The notes beneath the pieces were generated by a model, which was given only the letters and a program-made list of their open reading frames with translations, searched no databases and was not told where the DNA came from. The position numbers were made by a program, and so were the translations under genes. A stretch of DNA of 5,224 nt from Methanosarcinaceae archaeon (GTDB lineage: Archaea > Halobacteriota > Methanosarcinia > Methanosarcinales > Methanosarcinaceae), in contig JAQVBP010000139.1 in assembly GCA_028690255.1 (NCBI GenBank), forward strand, positions 2,342 through 7,565, read 5' to 3'. Below, one piece after another: positions 1 through 5,169 of this stretch. The number at the start of each line of letters is the position of its first letter. The stretch's first letter is position 1.

Positions 1-1028
1 TGAGGGTAATTGCCAGTATAGAAACAGGCCAGGAAATGATACAGAGGTGGGAGCAGGATGACGTTTTCTACGGCTTCACGGGCAACTGGCTTTCCCAGGA
101 AGCCGTGTTTGCAAGCGGCTGCGTGGACCTTTTTGCGGCTGATATGAACTGCTCCATGCCCGTTGCCCCCCTGTATGCTGAAAAGTACGGGTTCAGGCTC
201 ATGCCCGTAAGCGAACTTGTGGCTTTTGAAGGTGTCGGGGAAAGGTTGAACTACGCCCCCGCTGAGGCTGAAAAGCAGGCGGCAACCCTCCTGGACCTGG
301 CAATCGAGAACTTTAAAAAGAGGAAAAACACGACTGAGCCTGCCCTCAAACTGCCCATGAAAGAGGCCGTCGTGGGTTTTTCGACCGAAAGCATTCTGGC
401 CTCCCTCGGGGGCAAACTCGATATCCTGATCGATGCCATAACGAGCGGGGCGATAAAAGGCGTGGTGGGCATGGTCTCCTGTACCTCTCTCAGGGATTCC
501 GGACAGGACACGCACAGTGTCAGGGTGGTGAAGGAGCTGATTAAAAGGGATATTCTGGTCCTTTCCTTAGGTTGCGGAAACGGGGCCATGCAGGTAGCGG
601 GCCTTTGCAGTCCTGAGGCCAGGGAGTTTGCAGGGGAGGGGCTGAAGACCGTTTGCCAGGCCCTCGGGACCCCGCCGGTTCTGAGCTACGGGACCTGCAC
701 CGATACCGGGAGGCTTGCCGATCTCCTCCTGGCAATCTCCGAAGCCCTCGGAGGCGTTCCCATTCCCGACCTGCCCGTGGCCGCCGCGGCTCCTGAATAT
801 ATGGAGCAGAAAGCCACCATCGATGCCATCTTCGCTCTGGCTTTCGGGCTCTACACTTACGTAAACCCCGTCCCCACCGTAACCGGAGGGCCGAACCTTG
901 TCAATCTTCTTACAGAAGGCTGCCGGGAAGTTACGGGCGGGGTCATGAACGTGGAAACGGATGCCGTAAAGGCGGTTGACGGGATCGAGCGACATATCAT
1001 GGAAAAGAGGGAAAAATTGGGGATCTGA
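1..1028 (+). CDS. cooS: CooS-family (Ni,Fe-CODH-like) protein, C-terminal part, deviant active site
   Basis: The gene is cut by the left edge. The frame is open from the first complete codon at 3, so the Met at 36 is internal (part of TGQEMIQRWE) and not the start. About 341 residues are visible of a protein that normally has about 630; the B- and D-cluster cysteines and the His ligand lie upstream. Visible CODH residues, with CODH-II numbering in brackets, are Cys at 150-152 (C333), 480-482 (C446), 573-575 (C476) and 696-698 (C526), and Lys at 810-812 (K563) in APEYMEQKA. The C-terminal TGG...VNLLTE...VTGGVMNVETD block is also typical. The ligand Cys295, expected in a CTGNE motif, is Glu (ETGQE, codon 21-23). 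A canonical enzyme interconverts CO and CO2 in the cytoplasm; this one more likely carries an Fe/S/O hybrid-like cluster, as in C. hydrogenoformans CooS-V. The gene symbol is a family name only. CooS membership is firm; the function is inferred. Confidence 0.93.
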   Translation, partial: RVIASIETGQEMIQRWEQDDVFYGFTGNWLSQEAVFASGCVDLFAADMNCSMPVAPLYAEKYGFRLMPVSELVAFEGVGERLNYAPAEAEKQAATLLDLAIENFKKRKNTTEPALKLPMKEAVVGFSTESILASLGGKLDILIDAITSGAIKGVVGMVSCTSLRDSGQDTHSVRVVKELIKRDILVLSLGCGNGAMQVAGLCSPEAREFAGEGLKTVCQALGTPPVLSYGTCTDTGRLADLLLAISEALGGVPIPDLPVAAAAPEYMEQKATIDAIFALAFGLYTYVNPVPTVTGGPNLVNLLTEGCREVTGGVMNVETDAVKAVDGIERHIMEKREKLGI

Positions 1029-1071
1029 GGAATTCAGATCCGTTCCCTATTTTTTTCCAATTTTTTTATTT
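1021..1071 (+). terminator. Hairpin plus oligo-T terminator after the CooS-like gene
   Basis: A perfect 8-bp inverted repeat, GGATCTGA (1021-1028) and TCAGATCC (1034-1041), encloses a 5-nt loop. It is followed by T7 at 1050-1056, T7 at 1061-1067 and TTT at 1069-1071. The left arm contains the stop codon TGA (1026-1028). Archaeal RNA polymerase terminates mainly at oligo-T tracts, so the two T7 runs are probably the effective signal and the stem an aid to 3'-end formation or stability. This marks the CooS-like gene as the last gene of its transcript. Confidence 0.7.
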
Positions 1072-1090
1072 CGGGGAAAGGAAAGAAAGC

Positions 1091-1097
1091 GGGGGTG
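1091..1097 (+). promoter_or_regulatory. Ribosome binding site deciding the GH15 start
   Basis: GGGGGTG can pair over all seven positions with the archaeal 16S 3' end (CACCUCC), with one G-U wobble. Five nucleotides separate it from the ATA at 1103, which is ideal spacing. No comparable site precedes the first ordinary in-frame start, GTG at 1187. This favours initiation at 1103. Confidence 0.6.
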
Positions 1098-1102
1098 CTG
1101 AG

Positions 1103-3265
1103 ATAAGGCCACTTATATTCGGAAACGGCCGGATTCTTATTTGTGAGGACGAAAAGGGAACTATTCGTGACATCTATTTTCCTTACGTGGGGCTTGAAAA
1201 CCATGGAAATGCCATAAAGGCCGGAATCTGCGACCTCGATTCTCTTTATTGCAGCTGGTTTGATTCCTGGGATATCAAACAGCGCTACAAATCGGATTTT
1301 GAACAAGATTTCTTTAAAATAAGTTCGGGGACCCCCTTTCCTCCATCCTCCGGAAAGCAGAGAGGGACAGGAAGGTGTGATCCACCTTCCGTTTCCGTTT
1401 CCGATTTCGTTTCCGATCCGGCTCCAGAAGACTCCGACCCTGTCTTCAGCCCTGTCTCCGGCCCTGTCTCTAGCCCTGTCTTCAGCCCTGTCTCCGACTC
1501 CGTTTCGGATACTGGCCTCTCCTTCAGCTCTCTGCGGGAAAAGGAAGTTCCGGGCCCTTTCAGGGCCGTGGTCTCAAATATAGGGGAGACGGTTTTCGAA
1601 AACCCTGATATCGGGGTAAGGGTAACGGTCCTGGAGGCCGTGCATCCTTCGGTAAATCTCTTTTACCGGGTCTTTGAGGTCCGAAACATCTCTCAAAAAA
1701 CAAAACACCTGCGCCTTTTTTTAAACCAGAACTACCGGATTCTGGAAAACAAGATCGGGGAGACCGGGATAATCGACGGAAACACCCTTATCCACTACAA
1801 ACGGGACCGCTATTTCCTGCACGGGAGTGAGCCTGATTTTGACCAGTACGCGGTCGGGACTGCCGAATGGAAGGGCCTTGAAGGGACCTGGAAAGACATG
1901 GAAAGCGACGCCTTCCTTAGCGGAAACCCGGTATCCCACGGTTCAATCGACTCGACTCTGGGCTGGACCCTTTCCGAAATAAATCCGGGGGGAACAGAAA
2001 GGGTGCATACCTGGATCGTATTCGGAAAAAAATACTGCAACGTGCTCAAAAGACACAGGGGGATAAAGGAGGGCAGTAACAATTCCGTGTTTAATATCAA
2101 CTTCAATTTCTGGAACTCTTTTACGGAAAGGGTCTCCGTCCTCCCTGAATTTTCCCGTATGTCCGGACTTCCGGCCGGGGTTACAATATGTTTTTACAGG
2201 AGCCTGCTTGCCCTTGTGGCCCACATGGACATCTCGGGTTCAATCATTGCGTCCTGTGACTCGGACATAAAACAGTTCGGAGCCGACCTTTACACCTACT
2301 GCTGGCCAAGGGATGCGGCCTGGGGCTGTCTGGCCCTCGACAGGGCACGGTATCACCACCTGAGCACGGAAACTTTCGAGTTCTTTTCAAAAACCATCAC
2401 TTCCCGGGGCAACTTTCTTCATAAATACACTCCTGCGGGAGATTTCGGGAGCACCTGGCATCCGGTTCCCATGACCCAGGTAGACGAGACCGGGCTTCCG
2501 CTTTACGCCCTCTACTACAACTGGGAAATTGCAAAAAACATCTGGACCGTGGGCCGCTACTACCGCGACCTTATCCTCCCCGCAGCCGAGTACCTCACAA
2601 AAAATCTGGACGAAACAGGGCTTCCGGCCCCGAGTTTTGACCTCTGGGAAGAACGAAAGGGAGTGCATACCTACAGCGCCTGCACGGTCTACGCGGGACT
2701 TTACGGAGCCTCCGAACTTGCCAGGACTCTTGGAGATTATTCAAGAGCCGGGGCCTGGGCCGAAGCTGCAAAAAGGGTCCGTCAGGCTGTCCGGGCCAGG
2801 CTCTATGACGAAAACTTGAAACGGTTCCGTCGCTCTCTCGAAGACCCTACCCTTGACAGTTCAACCTTTGCGGTCTGGTATTTCGGAATCCTGCCTCCCG
2901 ACGACCCGCGAGTCGTCCGGACCATGCAGGCAGTAGAAAAGGAACTTATCCGGCCTACGGGAGGGGTTGCCCGCTACCACCGGGACCGCTACTACGGCTA
3001 CATGAACGCCTGGATTATCTGCACTCTCTGGCTTTCCCAGTGGCACACGGCCTGCGGAAACCTGAAACGGGCCCTTGAACTTCTGGAATGGTGTGCCGCA
3101 CACGCCCATCCCGCAGGCCTCCTGCCGGAACAGCTTGACTCCGGGGGAAGGCCCTGCTCCGTGCTTCCCCTCGCCTGGTCTCATTCGACCTATGTACTGG
3201 CCGTACTCGAATACCTCAAGGCCCTGGAAAATACGAAGGAAAAAACGAAGACAAACAATGAGTGA
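1103..3265 (+). CDS. Glycoside hydrolase family 15 glucoamylase/glucodextranase-like protein, apparent ATA start
   Basis: This is probably an exo-acting alpha-glucan hydrolase that releases glucose from glycogen or maltodextrins. No signal peptide is visible, so it should be cytoplasmic. Counted from the ATA it has 720 residues. The N-terminal beta-sandwich domain opens with IRPLIFGNGRILI and RDIYFPYVGLENHG. The C-terminal (alpha/alpha)6 domain has YCWPRD (Asp about 404), QVDETGLPLYAL, DLWEER (Glu516, the usual general acid position) and GLLPEQ (Glu676, the usual general base position), followed by PLAWSHSTYVLAVLEYLK. The catalytic set is therefore complete. The first ordinary in-frame start is GTG 1187, but that removes 28 residues of conserved GH15 N-terminus and has no ribosome binding site; no ATG, GTG or TTG occurs in frame between 1055 and 1187. 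Residues of about 74-150 form a low-complexity Ser/Pro/Val/Asp insertion not expected in the family. The exact substrate (starch, dextran, trehalose or another alpha-glucan) cannot be told from sequence. No clear promoter was recognised in the 74-nt upstream gap. Confidence 0.9.
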   Translation: MRPLIFGNGRILICEDEKGTIRDIYFPYVGLENHGNAIKAGICDLDSLYCSWFDSWDIKQRYKSDFEQDFFKISSGTPFPPSSGKQRGTGRCDPPSVSVSDFVSDPAPEDSDPVFSPVSGPVSSPVFSPVSDSVSDTGLSFSSLREKEVPGPFRAVVSNIGETVFENPDIGVRVTVLEAVHPSVNLFYRVFEVRNISQKTKHLRLFLNQNYRILENKIGETGIIDGNTLIHYKRDRYFLHGSEPDFDQYAVGTAEWKGLEGTWKDMESDAFLSGNPVSHGSIDSTLGWTLSEINPGGTERVHTWIVFGKKYCNVLKRHRGIKEGSNNSVFNINFNFWNSFTERVSVLPEFSRMSGLPAGVTICFYRSLLALVAHMDISGSIIASCDSDIKQFGADLYTYCWPRDAAWGCLALDRARYHHLSTETFEFFSKTITSRGNFLHKYTPAGDFGSTWHPVPMTQVDETGLPLYALYYNWEIAKNIWTVGRYYRDLILPAAEYLTKNLDETGLPAPSFDLWEERKGVHTYSACTVYAGLYGASELARTLGDYSRAGAWAEAAKRVRQAVRARLYDENLKRFRRSLEDPTLDSSTFAVWYFGILPPDDPRVVRTMQAVEKELIRPTGGVARYHRDRYYGYMNAWIICTLWLSQWHTACGNLKRALELLEWCAAHAHPAGLLPEQLDSGGRPCSVLPLAWSHSTYVLAVLEYLKALENTKEKTKTNNE
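1388..1510 (+). repeat. In-frame 6-nt and 12-nt tandem repeats in the GH15 gene
   Basis: From 1388 to 1417 there are degenerate TCC-GTT hexamers encoding SVSVSDFVSD. From 1439 to 1510 there are six 12-nt units: CCTGTCTTCAGC, CCTGTCTCCGGC, CCTGTCTCTAGC, CCTGTCTTCAGC, CCTGTCTCCGAC and the diverged TCCGTTTCGGAT. They encode Pro-Val-(Phe/Ser)-(Ser/Gly/Asp) tetrapeptides. The unit is a multiple of 3, so gain or loss of copies keeps the frame. The stretch lies in the N-terminal sandwich domain, before the GETVFENPDIGVRV strand region, and probably forms a flexible surface loop. Confidence 0.85.
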
Positions 3266-3270
3266 TTGCA

Positions 3271-3390
3271 AAAGAAATACAAAGAGTAACTGGGCAAAGT
3301 AAAAAGAAATACAAAGAGTAACTGGGCAAAGTAAAAAGAAATGTAATGAGTAACTGGGTAAAGTAAAAAGAAATACAAAGAGTAACTGGG
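3271..3390. repeat. 32-bp tandem repeat, four copies, between convergent genes
   Basis: Copies start at 3271, 3303, 3335 and 3367, exactly 32 bp apart with no spacers. Each begins AAAGAAAT and contains GAGTAACTGGG. Copies 1 and 2 are identical apart from possible edge bases, copy 3 differs at a few positions (TGTAAT for TACAAA, GGGTAAA for GGGCAAA), and copy 4 matches for 24 bases before diverging at 3391. The array begins 5 nt after the GH15 stop and ends 16 nt before the GNAT stop. Read on the - strand each unit supplies pyrimidine-rich TTTCTTTTTAC, so it could act as a serial oligo-U terminator for the leftward operon; that role is inferred. Confidence 0.92.
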
Positions 3391-3406
3391 AAAAAGGCCC
3401 GACCCC

Positions 3407-3859
3407 TTACTCCGGCTTTTCAAACTGCTTTTCAAAATAAAGGTAGCCCTTTTCCTCCTTTAAAAAAGTAAAACCGTGTTTCAGATACATGTCTATCGCC
3501 TTCGTAAGCGTGGTGTCGGTTTTTAAGACAACACTGGAAAAGTTTTTTTCCGCAAAGGTCAGGGCTGCCAGGAAAAGTTCCTTCCCGTGCCCTTTACCCC
3601 TGAACTCCTTTTTCAGGTAAATGCGTCTGATTTCACAGCGCAGGCCATTTATGTTCCTGACCGCGGCAGTCCCGACAACCCTGCCGTCCTCCGCAAGCCC
3701 CACGAAAAAAGTGCCCCCTTTTTCAAAATAGTAAGCTTCGATGTCCCTGAGGTCCCCGTCCTTTAACCTGTCGTACTCAAACCCATGTTCCAGCAGGACA
3801 TCGAGTACAAGGTCTCTGACCTCGGCTTTTTTGGAACTGTCATATTTTCGGATGATCAT
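3407..3859 (-). CDS. GNAT family N-acetyltransferase
   Basis: This 150-residue single-domain protein has the usual length for a GNAT. It would transfer acetyl from acetyl-CoA to an amine of unknown identity. The strand carrying EIRRIYL (about residues 77-82) leads into the pyrophosphate-binding loop RGKGHG (87-92, the R-x-x-G-x-G motif A), then helix KELFLAALTFAE. The late segment AIDMYLKHGFTFLKEEKGYLYFEK fits motif B with the usual Y-x-K-x-G-F signature. There are no membrane segments. The ATG at 3859 is preceded by GGGAGAT (3872-3866) with 6 nt spacing, which supports this start. It lies 20 nt downstream of the amidohydrolase stop on the same strand, so the two are probably co-transcribed. 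Its substrate cannot be read from sequence; an amino acid, peptide or small amine are all possible. Confidence 0.92.
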   Translation of the reverse strand: MIIRKYDSSKKAEVRDLVLDVLLEHGFEYDRLKDGDLRDIEAYYFEKGGTFFVGLAEDGRVVGTAAVRNINGLRCEIRRIYLKKEFRGKGHGKELFLAALTFAEKNFSSVVLKTDTTLTKAIDMYLKHGFTFLKEEKGYLYFEKQFEKPE

Positions 3860-3865
3860 GTCGAT

Positions 3866-3872
3866 ATCTCCC
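3866..3872 (-). promoter_or_regulatory. Ribosome binding site of the GNAT gene
   Basis: GGGAGAT on the - strand lies 6 nt before the ATG at 3859, inside the 20-nt gap to the upstream amidohydrolase. It indicates independent initiation within a shared transcript. Confidence 0.55.
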
Positions 3873-3879
3873 GGGGCGA

Positions 3880-5169
3880 TTAAGAAAAGAGTTCCCTGTT
3901 CAGATACTTTTCAGGAGAGTTCAGGAAATCCAGGGCCAGGGTATGGAAAATTGTTGCGCCCTTCAAAAGAATTTCCTCATCAATATCAAAGCGGGAGGAA
4001 TGGTTGATTTCCAGGATTCCCTTTTCCGGGTTCCGGGTCCCGAGCGAGATAAAAAGCCCTGGCACTATTTTAAGGTAACTTGCAAAGTCCTCGGCCGCAA
4101 AGACCTTTTCCATATCCGGATAAACCGTAAGCTCCGGAAAACTCTCTTTAAGCTTCGAATGTGCGGCTTTTGTAAAGCCAGGGTCGTTGACCAGGACGGG
4201 GTAGCCGTGGAGGATGTCCAGGTCGTAAGCCGGAAAACCTGCAAACTCCTCTCCGGTTTTTTCGTATTTTTTCAGGACTTCCCGAAGACACATTTCTATC
4301 GTCTCGTCAATTATCTTCGTGGTTTCCTCATCAAAGGTCCGGTAACTTCCGAGGATTCCTATGGTATCGGGGTAGCGGTTGAACTGCTCCCCTCCCCGAA
4401 TCCTCCCGACCCCTAGAACGTATTTAGAAGGCTCAAGCCTTGCTTCGAGGGCCGGGTAAAGAGCAGTCAGAAAATCCGTTGCCATCCGGACTGAATCGAT
4501 GCAACTCTCAGGTTTTGAGATGTGGCCCCCTTTGCCTTTCAGTGTGACCTCAAAGCGGTTGGTGCTTGCCATGAAAGGCCCGGGTCGAAACCCTGCGCTC
4601 CCTGACTCGTGATTGGTGAAGATGTGCATCCCCAGGACCGCATCCACTCCTTCAAGCCCGCCTTCGGCAATAACCCTCTCCGAGCCTCCCGGGGGAATCT
4701 CTTCTGCGGGCTGGAAGATCAGGCGAATCTCTCCGGGGAAGTTTCGGTTTTCGAGAAAAAGCCGGCAGGCCCCAAAAAGCATTGCCATGTGTCCGTCGTG
4801 CCCGCAGGCGTGCATGACTCCTTCGTTTTCGGAAATGTATTTCTCATTTCTTACTCCTGCTTCCTCCAGGACCGCAAGTCCGTCCGTGTCTGTCCTGAGA
4901 GCGATGCAGGACGGGGTCCCCCCCCCTCTCCTGACGGGTTCGGTCCCCCGGATGCTTGCAAGCACGCCCGTATCCGCAATTTTCCGGGCCTCGATTCCAA
5001 GCCCTGCAAGGAGTTTCAGGATTCGCTCCTGGGTCCCGTATTCTTCGAAACTCAGTTCGGGATGCCTGTGAAATTCACGTCGAAGTTGAATAATCCAGTT
5101 TTCAAGGGGTTCTGAAAACGGGGCTGAAAATGGATCGTAAAGTGGGTCTGAAAGCGGGTATGAGCTCAA
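3880..5169 (-). CDS. M20D family amidohydrolase (HipO-like N-acyl-amino-acid hydrolase)
   Basis: This is probably a cytoplasmic two-metal hydrolase of N-acyl amino acids (hippurate, N-acetyl-amino acids or related amides), 429 residues from the TTG at 5169. Motifs in order are REFHRHPELSFEE (31-43), ALRTDTDGL (90-98), MHACGHDGHMAML (119-131; metal ligands Cys122 and His124), FQPAEE (152-157; Glu156 catalytic, Glu157 ligand), GMH (His182 ligand), the GKGGH start of the lid/dimerisation domain (212-216), and INHSSRFDIDEE (His390 ligand). All metal-site residues are present, so it should be active. The start is TTG, supported by GAGGTAAT at 5181-5174. The frame stays open to the right edge, so a longer product cannot be excluded. 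Residues 4-23 are a tetrapeptide repeat preceding the family's usual N-terminus (about LENWIIQLRREFH). It lies 20 nt upstream of the GNAT gene. Substrate specificity is not determined. Confidence 0.93.
   Translation of the reverse strand: MSSYPLSDPLYDPFSAPFSEPLENWIIQLRREFHRHPELSFEEYGTQERILKLLAGLGIEARKIADTGVLASIRGTEPVRRGGGTPSCIALRTDTDGLAVLEEAGVRNEKYISENEGVMHACGHDGHMAMLFGACRLFLENRNFPGEIRLIFQPAEEIPPGGSERVIAEGGLEGVDAVLGMHIFTNHESGSAGFRPGPFMASTNRFEVTLKGKGGHISKPESCIDSVRMATDFLTALYPALEARLEPSKYVLGVGRIRGGEQFNRYPDTIGILGSYRTFDEETTKIIDETIEMCLREVLKKYEKTGEEFAGFPAYDLDILHGYPVLVNDPGFTKAAHSKLKESFPELTVYPDMEKVFAAEDFASYLKIVPGLFISLGTRNPEKGILEINHSSRFDIDEEILLKGATIFHTLALDFLNSPEKYLNRELFS
4918..4926 (-). repeat. G9 homopolymer inside the amidohydrolase gene
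   Basis: The + strand has nine consecutive C, read as GGG GGG GGG on the coding strand, giving Gly-Gly-Gly in the loop RRGGGTPS (about residues 80-87) just before the ALRTDTD motif. Such a run is prone to slippage in replication or sequencing; the frame is intact here. Confidence 0.9.
5101..5160 (-). repeat. 12-nt tandem repeat encoding the amidohydrolase N-terminal tail
   Basis: Five successive in-frame 12-nt units on the - strand are TACCCGCTTTCA, GACCCACTTTAC, GATCCATTTTCA, GCCCCGTTTTCA and GAACCCCTTGAA. They encode X-Pro-(Leu/Phe)-(Ser/Tyr/Glu) tetrapeptides. The repeat lies before the conserved amidohydrolase domain and has the same unit length as the repeat in the GH15 gene, but a different sequence. 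Confidence 0.85.

Noticed and set aside
36..38. ATG as the start of the CooS-like gene
   Set aside because: The frame is open upstream and encodes the conserved RVIASIETGQE segment of the family, so this Met is internal.
567..995. 142-residue open frame on the - strand opposite the CooS-like gene
   Set aside because: It is antisense to strongly conserved coding sequence, has no recognisable domain, and shows composition typical of a shadow frame.
1042..1090. TATA-box promoter for the GH15 gene in the T-rich spacer
   Set aside because: No convincing BRE/TTTATATA match was found; the T-runs are better explained as the upstream terminator.
1095..1106. Tiny leader ORF GTG CTG AGA TAA overlapping the GH15 start
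   Set aside because: It has only three codons and could arise by chance; there is no attenuator-like structure after it.
1187..1189. GTG as the start of the GH15 gene
   Set aside because: It lacks a Shine-Dalgarno site and would discard 28 upstream in-frame residues that match the conserved GH15 N-terminus.
1034..1306. 90-residue open frame on the - strand across the gap before the GH15 gene
   Set aside because: It mostly mirrors the GH15 N-terminal coding region and the T-rich terminator, with no family resemblance or clear ribosome binding site.
3271..3390. CRISPR array
   Set aside because: The 32-bp units abut each other with no spacers, and no cas gene is nearby. It is a plain tandem repeat.
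4609..5115. Two overlapping + strand open frames (168 and 152 residues) opposite the amidohydrolase
   Set aside because: They lie antisense to a conserved M20 domain, are rich in Pro/Ser/Arg, and match no family; they are shadow frames.
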